Source: Dryococelus australis (taxonomy: Eukaryota; Arthropoda; Insecta; Phasmatodea; Phasmatidae). Taken from it: DNA of 64,000 bases. Shown one piece after another: positions 34,043-44,547 of the stretch (position 1 is the first letter of the stretch; each line of letters starts with the position of its first letter). Made by a program: the position numbers and the translations under genes. The stretch lies in assembly GCA_029891345.1 (NCBI GenBank), contig CM057002.1, forward strand, positions 18,490,295 through 18,554,294, in the 5' to 3' direction. Under the pieces are notes generated by a model. The model searched no databases. It saw only the letters and a list, made by a program, of their open reading frames with translations, and was not told where the DNA came from.

Positions 34043-34416
34043 GCTGCTGTGACGATGGGATCGTCACGGGAGTTTTTAGTACTAAAATGTTTAGGTTGGC
34101 AATAAGGTTGGTAACGCCGTGCGCGGTGTCTTGTATTCGTTTGGAAACTCTTTGTATTTATTATGCGTATATTTTATATACATTTTTATTGCAAAGTATT
34201 TTCCATAAGTGCGGTCACGTATTTTATTATTTTTATATATAATGTATTATTCAGTAATTGCAATCCTTTATAAAGGTACGTGGCCGACGATACTCTATGT
34301 ATTTTTTAAGTTTGTTCAAGTAGCCGCCGCTACCGCGCAAGGTGTTACCAACCCTTATTGCCAACCTAAACATTTTAGTGTTAGAAACTCCAGTGACGAT
34401 CCCAACGTCACACTGC
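34043..34416. mobile_element. Foldback element with ~85-95 bp arms
   Basis: Left arm 34043-34127 and right arm 34321-34416 are inverted copies, both holding ACTAAAATGTTTAGGTTGGC then AATAAGG and GTTGGTAAC. The left tip is itself palindromic: GTGACGAT-GGG-ATCGTCAC. The central 190 bp is very AT-rich. No clear target duplication could be read. No coding capacity; the 71- and 75-codon frames across it are incidental. Superfamily unknown. Confidence 0.8.
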
Positions 34417-34971
34417 TAATACATAAATGTTACTAGAACGCAAATGTGGTGGTTGAAGAAAGAGGCAGTAAGTAGCAGTGATATTTATTTTTCTGTTTTG
34501 AACGGTAGCAACAACGCTTTTGTTGTATAAACCCTATTGTCTCGGCTTAAAACTCGGAGGAAACAGAACGGACAAAACCTTGTATATGCTGTTTACCATC
34601 GCCATAGCAGTCAGTGTTTTCTTATAACCGGTTGTGGATTCGAGGCGTGCGACCTGGATCCAAGATGGTGGTAGTAATCAGTAATGTAATATGCTCGTTG
34701 ACTTTTATGAATCTACTCAATTTTTTTCCTACAACTTTTGTTTTCAAGGTCATCTAAGGTCACAGAGTCAAGGCAAGTTCATTTGCACCCAATAAGTTTA
34801 CTAGGGACTCTGAAGGATACTTTCCCTGCAAGTTGGTATTTCGCCTCTCTTCCAGTTTGTTTTGCAAGAACATGTGCACGCGATGCATCAACAGTGCCGT
34901 CTCCACACTCGCAAAACAAACCTTTGAAAAAAATTATCCCCACACGCAATTTCCTATATGTTAACGCAAGT
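34417..34971. other. No gene or recognised repeat
   Basis: Unassigned; an 83-codon frame (34738-34989) runs into the following MITE. Confidence 0.4.
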
Positions 34972-35207
34972 ATAGGCTATTCACGGTAAATTGAACACTT
35001 CTGAAAGCACTCTCATTTGGAATAATAGTCAGTAAATATATTTTATTTTAGTTGATGTTAACTTTCGAGTGCGGTGGAATATACACACACTGTTTATTAC
35101 TTACATGGCGAAATTTATTTATAAAGGTGAGTAAAGAATGAAAAATGGCTGAAAGGAAAAAATAACTACGCCCTCAAAAGTGCTCACTTTACCGTGAACA
35201 GGATATA
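34972..35207 (+). mobile_element. MITE-B (subtype b), full length
   Basis: Tips GGCTATTCACGGTAAATTGA and GTGCTCACTTTACCGTGAAC. Interior CTCTCATTTGGAATAATAGT, AACTTTCGAGTGCGGTGGAA and GAAAAATGGCTGAAAGGAAA. Useful plus-orientation reference for subtype b. Confidence 0.9.
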
Positions 35208-35455
35208 CATACGAACATATCTGTAATTATATAGGTAGCGAAGCTAGTTAAAAGTATTTCTCATTTTTATGCCTCAAAAGTACTACGAAAACCGTAAACG
35301 TTTTCATGACTGCTATACTCTTTACACCTAAATAAAAAGTAATAACTGGTGTTACAGTAACATATTCACGTTTGTAACAATTTCACACTAATACTACATG
35401 TTAGGTCCACGCCTGTGTTGCACGGGAGAGACGTCATAGGAAGAAGGAAGACAAA

Positions 35456-35986
35456 CTACAGTATATTCACAGTGTCTTCATACTTTGTGTGTGAACCAAA
35501 CCTTTGAAAAATCACCCCAATAATGACGTGTTTGTTTTCTAAGTATGTCGTATCACAAACGTTTTATTAATCTGTTAACACGAACCTTATATTATTTTAA
35601 GACAAATACTAACATTAGTATATTTTTCATATTTCCTATTAGATAACATCATCAACATATATTGAGACAAAATAGTAAATTGAACTTATCATTTATGGTT
35701 AAATTTAACTTTTTATTAGAGTTTATATATAAAGTTTAATATTTCATTTATAATTAATAAGTACGAATAAAAACAGAGATAAAATATGTATGTTGCTAAC
35801 GCATAGCGTAGTGAGAAATAGTTTTCTCGCAAAATATTATTAAACTAAGAACGCACAAATGCGGTTCGTTGTCTCTTCCTTGTAAACACCTACACTTAGT
35901 TAAGCTTTGTTTGCATGAGGTGGAGGAATATCATGAAAGTAGAACCTAAGCAAGGCTTCAGAGAAGTTGCAAGTAACTACAGCATA
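35456..35986 (-). mobile_element. MITE-C, longest copy
   Basis: CAGTATATTCACAGTGTCTT, GAACCAAACCTTTGAAAAAT, AT-rich core, GCACAAATGCGGTTCGTTGT, AAGCTTTGTTTGCATGAGGT, and AAGGCTTCAGAGAAGTTGCA at the far end. About 100 bp longer than the other full copies because of its AT-rich core. It abuts a MITE-B at its right edge. Confidence 0.82.
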
Positions 35987-36201
35987 TAAGCTATTCGCGG
36001 TGAAGTGAGCAGTATTTGAGAGCCCTCTCATTTGGAAAAATAGTCAATAAATATATTTTATTTTAGTCTTAGACGTTAAGTTTGGAGTGCCGCGGAATAT
36101 ACAAACTGTGTTTATTACTTTCATGCCAATACTTAAATATAAAAAAATGGCTGAGAGAAAAAAGCCTCAAAAGTGCTCACTTTATCGTGAACTGGCTATA
36201 C
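35987..36201 (+). mobile_element. MITE-B (subtype b), full length
   Basis: Tips AGCTATTCGCGGTGAAGTGA and GTGCTCACTTTATCGTGAAC. Interior GCCCTCTCATTTGGAAAAAT and GAGTGCCGCGGAATATACAA. It shares its left TATA with the end of MITE-C. Confidence 0.88.
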
Positions 36202-37501
36202 GCGAACTTCTGTTAAATGTTCAGTCGCCTGTTTATCCAGAAAAGATTTCCGCTCACGCTACATTTCAATACTCTACGGGCATACTAGCTCTAATCTTCT
36301 GCGTATTAGTTGCGTGTCCGACATTTTCTTACTTGACTGACCAATCAGAATTAGGTTGCTCCCATACAGTACGTCTGTGATTCGAGGGCAGACACGTAAC
36401 AAGCGCGCGAGTTGAAATGATCCAATCGCGATTACTGGTTCTGATCTAACATGTTTTGGAGCACAACTTGTCGTGGGATCTTTCCGAGAAAAACAGGTAA
36501 CTACTTCAATAAGCGATTCAGCAAGTATTGCGTGAACTGTGTGTGTGTGTGTGGGGGGGGGGGGAGGCTTGTAACCCCAGCTACAATCACCGTAAGAATC
36601 AACAATAAAAAATTGAAATCACACTTGTATAAGGGACCAGCTACAACATAACGGCGTAAGATGGCGGCCTGCTCGCGGTAGCGGCGTAAAGAGGATTGAA
36701 TATTTTCAGTTCTCTTACGTCGAGTTCTACGCCGGCCAATCGCGAGACAACATTTCCAACCACGAGAGTCAGTGCAGTGCAAGCTTATAACAAGAACATA
36801 GTTACTAAATGAATTTTGCGGTACAGTTCCGATTTCCGTTTATTTAAACAGTCGACGCAATTATTAACATGTACGCCACACTTTAAATATCCCGAAACAC
36901 GATTCCCGCGAAACTTTTTTCGTCGCAAATAGATCAACAAAAATTAATATCAGGTTAGCCAACACAGCTTGTAAATATCCACGATACATGTACAGCAAAC
37001 CTTTTATTTTTGTGTCGTTTCTCATTAGTCGCGTTTTCTTACTGCGGTTGTAGCCAGTTCATTTTCATACTTCCACTGTTATTTTGTTACGGGAACGCTA
37101 CGGTGATTGTATCCCGCTCTGCCTCACACGGGAGCCTCCCTACCTGCAGTTGAAAACAAGCGTAACCGCCATTCTGCCAGCAGAACAGTCGTGCGGCACA
37201 GAGCGATTAGCACAAACGTTATCACTGCACGGCTGCATGTCCGACACACGCCGATATTCACACGTGCCCGAGTATGGCCGTGTGACACAGCAGTCCTTAC
37301 CTACTTTCCCATTCAACGTTTACGTGCAATCGCGCTAAAAGTTCTGACTTCTGGGGCCCTCATTTCCACTAACTTGATCTTGATCTTGCTCAATGGACAG
37401 TCAACGTGATCGTCTCTATCATCAAGATAGTTACTCGTCACCGTCTTTATGTGGTACTCTGTAAGCCATAATTATCTTATTGATATCTTTGCGTAAAGAT
37501 G
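36202..37501. other. No gene assigned
   Basis: GT-run then G-run at 36539-36564. CCAGCTACAA...GTAAGA occurs twice (about 36579 and 36640), possibly a terminus of an unrecognised element. Opposed frames at 37084-37409 show no domain. Confidence 0.4.
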
Positions 37502-37740
37502 TATAGGCTGTTCACGGTAAAGTGAGCACTTTTTAAGGCCCTTCCAACAGGCTTTAACCACTAATAAATATATCTTATTGCAGCATTGGGCATTAAATTT
37601 TGAAGGTAACGAAATATATACACTGTAATTCGTCACAAAGCAATTTTTATGTTAAAAAGCAGCAGGAAGATGGAAATAGGATGAAAGGAAAAATTTAGAA
37701 GGGCCTTAACAAGTTCTCACTTTACCGTGAACAGCCTATA
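37502..37740 (+). mobile_element. MITE-B (subtype a), full length
   Basis: Cleanest copy: TATAGGCTGTTCACGGTAAA at the left and CTTTACCGTGAACAGCCTAT at the right. TA lies outside each TAGGCTG/CAGCCTA tip, the expected TA duplication. Interior CCCTTCCAACAGGCTTTAAC and GATGAAAGGAAAAATTTAGA. Confidence 0.92.
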
Positions 37741-38872
37741 CGTTTGGCAACGCAGCAGGATGTGTTCTGAAATCAACGATCTGCTTGCTGAATTATATTT
37801 TTCCCGTTATTACAGCATGCATTGTATCACAAATTTCGTTATTATAGTGAATTTTTTAACTATAAGTGAGATTTATATCTTTAAAATTATTTAAAAAATG
37901 TATTAGTATTTAGGACACTGTTTAATTGTATGGAAATATAACAGAATATAATATTTCTCATGTTTAAGGCATTTTAAAACACGTTTACTGTAAGACTTCT
38001 TTGTTGAATAAACCTCTATATGTGGGCCATTTTCGTTCATAAAGACACCTTGTTGGCCAATCTTAAGGTCACAAGGCATTCGAAAGACCATCATGGAGAC
38101 ACGTTGAGTTACAGAAAACCCTCTCGCCTCGTAATGATAGATAAGCGGTAAATGTCTACATATCATGACAAGTAAAAAAGTTTTCAAATAGAGCCGCTGA
38201 TTCATTTGTACTCTACTCGTCACATGCTCTGGCAGGGGAAAATCCAGCTTATTTCGTTCAGGAGATACCGGGTTATATCCATCTTACATGGTTTTATGTG
38301 CCCTTTCCAAGTCACTATTTTCCGCCGGAAATGTGTATTAAAAATAATTTCCGACAGTTGACGCACCGCATTGGAGGTTTGTTTCCGAGGGGCAAATACA
38401 TGATCAAGTGCGAATATCGAACCCGGTTAGGGTTGTATCGCATACTACGTATGAGGCATAATTGGCATGCAGAGTTTCCACCATGAATTGTGCGTGTTCA
38501 TCCTAGCATCATACGAAGTTTAACAGCACGTGTTGAAAGTCACATTTCTTAGTTGCCTTACGAGTATTCTTTGCGTAGATATAGGTAGGGCCTTCTGTTA
38601 TTCGCGGAAAGATTCGTGTGCAGGATATACATAAACATTCTATGTGCACACAAGCAGGCATCCTTTGGCTATTGGCCGGGTGTCTGTGTGAGGATACATT
38701 CTCTAGGCCTATCAGAATTAAGCCACTCCGGCACTGAACTTCCGTGATTGGCTGGCAGACACCTCAGCTGCGTGAAATTTCAAATCATCCAACAACAAAA
38801 TTGTTTCTGAACTAAGTGTTTCCCAATACAAGTAGTTATGTAAACTTTTCGCGACAAACAGGTGGAGCTAGA
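37741..38872. other. No gene assigned
   Basis: A 106-codon minus-strand frame (37903-38223) has no recognisable domain. ATCGAACCCGG at 38416 resembles an inverted B box without the rest of a SINE. Confidence 0.4.
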
Positions 38873-39050
38873 TATACACCCTTCCCGGTTAAATGAGCAT
38901 TTTTGTAAACCCTGCTGCGGACCTATTTTTACTCTCGTTTTGCATCATCCCGCCAAATGTAAAAATTGTTGCCATGGAGCGGGCCACTTTATTCTTGCGC
39001 CCGGCACGGTGAACTGCCAAATTCTTCCAAATGTAGATACTCAAATATAT
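38873..39050 (+). mobile_element. MITE-A relative, strongly diverged, right half missing
   Basis: CCCGGTTAAATGAGCATTTT, AAACCCTGCTGCGGACCTAT, ATCATCCCGCCAAATGTAAA and CCACTTTATTCTTGCG follow MITE-A block order with many changes. Its version of the Cys-Pro region (CCGCCAAATGTAAA) is shared with the 21.3 kb relative. Confidence 0.6.
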
Positions 39051-39205
39051 GATCATTCCTACTTGTATCAGAACGAAAGAACGAACAGAAAGTCACCTAC
39101 ATTAAGTGTCCACGAATTTAAACGTCACATTTGTACTAGACTATATCGCTGTCCATCTTACTGGGATAATGTCGTTCAGCGTATCCTCACGATTTACGGA
39201 CTTAA

Positions 39206-39637
39206 ACGCTGTTCACGGTAAAATTAGCACTTTTGCAAGCCCTGCTAAAGATCTACGTGTGTGCACGCTGTGTATTTTTCTGCCTTTATATAAAATTAAC
39301 ACTTTCATGGGCCTCATCACTTTATTCGTGCGTCGATCAAGTGAAACTTTGAATTTATTGAAAAAAGTAGATATTTCACAAATATGCTCTTTTTTGTACT
39401 TACGTACATTTAAAAAAATTACAAAGGGAAGAAATAATTTAAGTTGTTACAAATGCTTGGTTACCTAACACATTTAATTTGACGTTAAAATAAGGAACTA
39501 CTTTCCATCCATCCTTGCCAACTTTACTGGACGCATGTCACAAAGTGCGCTTGTTATAATATATGCAGGCAGGGCAGTGACTTCTGTTTTCCCCCAAGGT
39601 TGATTTCAAAAGTGCTCACTTTATCGTGAACAGCCTT
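39206..39637 (+). mobile_element. MITE-A, full length
   Basis: Tips CGCTGTTCACGGTAAAATTA and GTGCTCACTTTATCGTGAAC. All standard blocks are present, including CATGGGCCTCATCACTTTAT, GCTTGGTTACCTAACAC and CTTTACTGGACGCATGTCAC. Confidence 0.92.
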
Positions 39638-39778
39638 TACATGTATGCATTTTTTTTTTTCAAAGGCTGATTGTAAATGTGTAGAATTAGCCATTAGCCT
39701 ACTACAAATACACTGGAAAGACTTTCGGCATTCTCCTTTAGAGATACGAATTAGAAACACGCTGCAGTGTACAATAGT

Positions 39779-40053
39779 AGAGGCTGTTCAGAGTAAAAAC
39801 AACACTTTTGAAAGCCTTGCATGAGATGTTGAATGCACATTGTGTATTCGACCATACATAAAATCAGCACTGCCATGGTCTTGGTACCAAATATAGTTGT
39901 GAAATTATTAAAAAAGTAAATATTACAATATTTTGCTTATTCTTACTCTCACCAAAGGAATTATTTCAGTAAACACTAATGTTTACCCAACACCTTAAAT
40001 CCAATGTTATGACATGGAACTACTTTCCCTCCGCTGTTACTAACTTTACTTGG
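39779..40053 (+). mobile_element. MITE-A split by a SINE-1 (left part)
   Basis: AGGCTGTTCAGAGTAAAAAC, GAAAGCCTTGCATGAGATGT and GTTACTAACTTTACT. The SINE begins where the hairpin region should start; TACTGGGCGCATTAAATACA after the SINE (40261-40285) is the remainder. The right tip is missing. Confidence 0.82.
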
Positions 40054-40260
40054 GGCCCCGGTGGCTGAGCGGTTAGACTGCTTACCTCCCACCAAGGCGA
40101 ACCAGGTTTAATTCCCGACCGGTTCACTCCGGATTTCCGTAAGTGGGAATCGTGCCGGACGATGCCGCTGGTCAGCGAGTTTTCTCGGGGATCCCCCCCC
40201 CCCCCCATCATTTCATTTTCACCTCACTTAACCCTCGTCGGCTCTCAAGACCTCGCTGCT
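40054..40260 (+). mobile_element. SINE-1 inserted in MITE-A
   Basis: A box TGGCTGAGCGG (40062-40072) and B box GGTTTAATTCC (40105-40115), then CGTAAGTGGGAATCGTGCCG, GCTGGTCAGCGAGTTTTCTC, a C-run, and CTCGTCGGCTCTCAAGACCT. It is flanked by TACTTGGGG and TACTGGGCG, a probable 7-9 bp target duplication within the MITE. Confidence 0.88.
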
Positions 40261-40285
40261 ACTGGGCGCATTAAATACATATTGG

Positions 40286-40560
40286 TCGAGTTGCACACAC
40301 ATGACCGGGTGGGTGGGTGGCGACAGTGAGCCAGCTGCGGCGGGAGGGTTGGCAGGCGTGTGCTGTGCGAGGCACGCAAGACTACCGGACAAGTCCCCCC
40401 TGCTGTCCCCCGGAGACAGGTGCCGTCCTCCGAGCACGTACTGCCAGCGATCAATACAGACCCTACGTCCGCCATAGTCCACGTCACCCCAGCACTCTCC
40501 AACACCAGCCCTACCTGCGTGCCTTCCAGGCCCAAGTGAAGACATCCCTACTACACTTTA
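40286..40560. other. GC-rich segment, no gene assigned
   Basis: Frames of 105, 96 and 86 codons on both strands overlap here and mirror one another. No domain recognised. Confidence 0.4.
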
Positions 40561-40951
40561 AGCTGGTTCCACAATAGTGCGATGCCTTGAGCTGCGACGA
40601 GCTATACTTGCCGTTTCACAACTGAGCGATGACCTGTCGCAGACGGACGCCGTCTCAGATGGTGCTGCTATCTAGCTTAAGAGTGGAAATTACATTTTCA
40701 GTCCTCACGTATGTAACAAAAGCCACGCTGTTGAAAATGTACGTTTTAAGTGGTAGAAGATAAAAACAGGGTCGTACGAACGCGATGCGTGATGAAAACT
40801 AGCGGGAACGAGACATAATAAGACGAAGAATAATTATTCTGATGTTAATAAACAAATGTTATGACACTGTCCATATCTATAGGAAGCCTCGTCTTCTATT
40901 TTGCACGACACAATAATACGAAAACGTTGGCGTAAACGTGATCGTAGTTTT

Positions 40952-41003
<52 letters not shown>

Positions 41004-41162
41004 TTTATTCTATTTGTAAACAAACACTCTTATTCTTCTTCTCCGTCGCAGGCTGACGCCGACAATCTTAACGCACTCGACGTCGACGCGCTGCGACGGA
41101 ATCTGCTTCGTCCTGATTGGCTACCGTTCATCGCAACGCATCGCACTATCGTGGAACCAGCT
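40561..41162. mobile_element. PIF/Harbinger-like non-autonomous element (602 bp)
   Basis: Left tip AGCTGGTTCCACAATAGTGC continuing GATGCCTTG; the right end read inward is AGCTGGTTCCACGATAGTGC then GATGCGTTG, 27 of 29 identical. TTA is duplicated immediately outside (40558-40560 and 41163-41165). Such a 3 bp TTA target with a GGTTCCACNAT tip fits PIF/Harbinger MITEs. It contains a TA tract and no transposase frame. It lies between two SINE-1 copies. Confidence 0.82.
40957..41000. repeat. (TA)n microsatellite
   Basis: About 22 TA units inside the Harbinger-like element. Responsible for the tyrosine/isoleucine repeat in the 175-codon frame here, which is therefore spurious. Confidence 0.97.
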
Positions 41163-41188
41163 TTACCGTCGAGATCATCCCAGCAGCT

Positions 41189-41329
41189 GAGGGTGAAGTG
41201 CGGTATGGAACGGAGACGGAATGCAAGGCCGGATAAACGGAAGATCCCCGAGAAAACCCGCAAACCAGCGGCATCGTCCGTGCGAAATTTCGGAAGCGAC
41301 CTCGCAGGGTATCGAACCCGGTTCGCCAA
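41189..41329 (-). mobile_element. SINE-1, partial
   Basis: GGAACGGAGACGGAATGCAA, GATCCCCGAGAAAACCCGCA, GCGGCATCGTCCGTGCGAA and reverse B box TATCGAACCC near 41310. The A-box end and the CTTGAGAGCC end are missing. Confidence 0.82.
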
Positions 41330-41721
41330 AGTGAGTAATCATACTATTTACGAGGCCGATAAACGGGGAGGGGGAGGGATAAGGCGGGCCTACAACTATT
41401 ATAATCATCGCCGCCAGGCGCAGGTATGTGTTCTCGTGATACTGCGTGGACTTATGGGACTTTAAACGGCGAACTTTATCATTTTGTTGGTTGAAAGTCT
41501 TTGGTAAGATTCAGTACAGAGCCGTCGAGTATTTATGTGCAGTACGTATCTGACGCGTATATTTTAAGACGCTATACAGCGCTCTGAAAAAGCCGTTTGT
41601 AAATTTGTTTTAGTGCTGGGAAACGGCATTTCTAATACGCGTCGCGTCTTGAAATAATTGACAGTCCTGGCCTGAAGTGTATGCTCTCTACGTAGATCAG
41701 CAAATTGGCCGCAACATTACT
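41330..41721. other. No gene or recognised repeat
   Basis: Unassigned spacer. Confidence 0.4.
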
Positions 41722-42127
41722 ATAGGCTGCTCACTATAAAGTGAGAACTTTTGAAAACCCTGCTTGAATGTAGATTGTGTATTCTTCCGCCTTTTGTAAA
41801 ATTAACATTACCATACGCCCCTTCACTTTATTCATGCGTCGGTCAAGTGAAATTCTGAAATTATTAAAAAAGTATATATTTTACAAATCTGCTCATTTTT
41901 TACACTTCGATTCATTAAAAAACCGAACGTGAGGGAAATTATTTTAGTTATTACAAATTGTTACCTGACAGTTTTCATTTCACGTTACAATATGGAACTA
42001 CTTTCCATCGTGACCAACTTTACCGGACGCATGTCACTCTGTGCGCTCGTGGAAGTACATGAAGGCATGGGCAGTGACTTTATCCTAAGGTTGATTTTAA
42101 AAATGCTCACTTTATCGTGAACAGCCT
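41722..42127 (+). mobile_element. MITE-A, full length
   Basis: Tips TATAGGCTGCTCACTATAAA and ATGCTCACTTTATCGTGAAC. Interior TTCTTCCGCCTTTTGTAAAA, TTATTCATGCGTCGGTCAAG and CTTTACCGGACGCATGTCAC. Confidence 0.92.
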
Positions 42128-42357
42128 AAAAAACATAGATAACACACGACAACGCAGTTCAAGCGCCTCAAGCTGTTCTTTTCTCAGAAGTGAGGGAGCT
42201 ATAGGGGCGCGAGTCGCCTGGCTTCTTCCCTACGCGCAAGACTCTGAACCAGCTTACAGCGTTCTCGTCGTTGGTTCTACTGTGCAAAGTAGATATGCAA
42301 CACTGGGACTTCATTACACGCGATGGAAACCACAAGATTTAACTACTACACACGTAT

Positions 42358-42577
42358 ATACGCCGTTCACGGTAAAGTGAGCACTTTTGAAGCTGTGTCA
42401 TCAGACATAATAACCAATAAATACATTTCATTGTGTCCTCGGACTTTTGGTTTTGGGTATGGTGAATGTATACAGAGTGTATATTACTCACATGAGAGGG
42501 GGAAGGCTATAGATTGGCTGAAAGAAAAAATTAACTAGGGCTTCAAAAGTGTTCACACTATCGTGAACGACCTATTG
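42358..42577 (+). mobile_element. MITE-B (subtype c), full length
   Basis: Tips GCCGTTCACGGTAAAGTGAG and GTGTTCACACTATCGTGAAC. Interior TCATCAGACATAATAACCAA and GGTTTTGGGTATGGTGAATG as at 6.3 kb. Confidence 0.87.
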
Positions 42578-42777
42578 TACTTTTCTCCTGCCTCTGGCGC
42601 AGGCAAGTTCTACAAATGCGACTTTTTATCATTTATCAATTCTTCTACTACACCTAATGTAATAAAGCAAAACTATGCGAACTTTGATAACTGGTGTTTA
42701 CATTTTCTGATGAAAGTTTTATTTCCTTAACATTTATTTTCTGAGTACACGCACAAGTAACGATTTCACAGAAATAG

Positions 42778-42915
42778 TGTTCTAAGTACACACATAGTCC
42801 TATCTTAAATATTGTTCTAAGTACACACACAGTCCTATCTTAAATATTGTTCTAAGTACACACACAGTCCTATCTTAAATATTGTTCTAAGTACACACAC
42901 AGTCCTATCTTAAAC
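42778..42915. repeat. 35 bp tandem repeat, four units
   Basis: Unit TGTTCTAAGTACACACACAG then TCCTATCTTAAATAT, repeated with starts at 42778, 42813, 42848 and 42883. The units differ at one position in the first copy (ACACATAG). Head-to-tail with no spacer, so a minisatellite rather than a spacer array. Confidence 0.95.
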
Positions 42916-43025
42916 GTTACGTTTCCAGTCTCGAAGAGATCGCATGCGTACGCTGATAGCGCGGAATAACAGAAGAAAGATGGGCAACTTCCTTCTCGTA
43001 ACCACTGTGGTTTCTAACTTCTGCT

Positions 43026-43062
43026 ATATGCCGTTCGTGATAAAGTGAGCACTTTTGAATCC
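43026..43062. repeat. Solo MITE tip
   Basis: ATGCCGTTCGTGATAAAGTG then AGCACTTTTGAATCC is one A/B-type terminus with no element attached; the next terminus starts at once in the same orientation. Confidence 0.75.
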
Positions 43063-43301
43063 TATAGGATGTTCACGGTAAAGTGAGCACCTTCGAAGTC
43101 CTAGTTTCTTTTTTCTTTCGACCATTTTTTAATTCTTTAGCCAAAGTTTTACATAAATATTTCTATGCAAGTAATAAATATAATACGTATATTCCACCAA
43201 ACTCGGTAGTTACCGTTTAAAGCTGAGATAAAATATATTTATTGACTATTATTCCAAACGAGAAGGCTCTCTAAAGTGCTCACTTTATCGTGAATAGATT
43301 A
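43063..43301 (-). mobile_element. MITE-B (subtype b), full length
   Basis: Tips GGATGTTCACGGTAAAGTGA and GTGCTCACTTTATCGTGAAT. Interior CCACCAAACTCGGTAGTTAC and ACTATTATTCCAAACGAGAA. Confidence 0.88.
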
Positions 43302-44156
43302 AAGTTACTCTTATCTTTCACCCAATTTATATCCTTCCACCACCTGTAGTGACGCAGTGCAGTCACAGCGAAGCCGTGTTCCAATCACAGACTAAAGGTG
43401 AACAGTTCCAATAGGCACACTTTGTCAACAAAATGGTCACTTGTTACAAAATATATTACGTAATTTTGTAGTAGATTGCGTCATGCCTCTTGTCAACTTC
43501 AAGACTCGCAAATTACGAAATAAAAATTACCAAACCAAACCCCAACCATAACCCTCGCAGCCGCAAAGGGCCTGAAAACTATTCCCACGAACACTTGTCA
43601 GGTCGCAGAAAATTCATGCTATGCGCAATTTTTTAATTGCACGTTTGTTTAGTGACAGTTTCACGTCCCAATTATTTTGTGATAATAAAGAGACCGCAAT
43701 TAATTGTTTTATTTTCAAATAAGCCAGGAACTTGCGATTACACATTCGTCTGGTATGACCAGTAGACAACTGAGCGTTGTCGTGGTGTTACAACTAGGGC
43801 ATTTCAGAATGCAAAGTGCAAAAAAAAAAAACCAAATGAATAGGAACAAGTTCGGAAACGTCTCGCTTGGTCATTGTACTTTTCCTTGCGCCACACACTT
43901 GTGTATGTACCTTGTAACTACAGTAGAAGCCGCCAGTGAGAGGAAGCTTATAGAGTAGAGCAAGGGCTGCGTTTACAACTACATGATAGTTCCTTCTCGT
44001 CTACAAATTAAGTAACTGTCAAGTCGACAGAGACAAAAGTACGCTGCTATCGCCCCAGTTAGTTATTTATGCAAATGTGAAGTTTAGTAGGAGGCAAAAC
44101 AAAAAAAAATTGCCATGTTTCTTATTTGATAAGCAACACGCATTCTGACAAGTTAA
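43302..44156. other. No gene or recognised repeat
   Basis: A-runs near 43820 and 44100. An 84-codon frame at 43704-43958 has no domain. Confidence 0.45.
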
Positions 44157-44547
44157 AAGCTGTTCACGATAAAGTGAGCACTTTTTTAATCAACCTTAGA
44201 AAAAAGTCACTGCCCATGCCTGTATATACTTCAACGGGCGCACTGAATGACACGCGCCCGGTAAAGTTGGTAACGATAGGTGGAAAGTAGTTCCATATCT
44301 TAACGTAGAATAAAAATTGTTTATTTCGCTTTCTGTTTTTTTTAATGCACCGGTGTGTAAAAATTAGACGGATTTTTAAATGTTTTCTTTTCTAATAATT
44401 TCACAGTTTCACTTGACCGACGCATTAATAAAGTGATGAGGCTCATGCCAATGTTGATTTTACGTAAGGTTGAATAATACACCACTTGCATACAAGTAGA
44501 TCTTAAGCAGGGCTTTTAAAAGTGTTCATTTTAACGTGAACAGACTA
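44157..44547 (-). mobile_element. MITE-A, full length
   Basis: Tips GCTGTTCACGATAAAGTGAG and GTGTTCATTTTAACGTGAAC. Interior GGGCGCACTG...CGCGCCC hairpin with one A:C mismatch, CACTTGACCGACGCATTAAT, AGTAGATCTTAAGCAGGGCT. Confidence 0.92.

Noticed and set aside
40938-41465. 175-codon frame with a Tyr/Ile repeat
   Set aside because: It starts in a TA microsatellite, crosses the end of a Harbinger-like element and then a SINE-1.
42778-42915. CRISPR-like array
   Set aside because: Units are directly tandem with no spacers, and the context is eukaryotic.
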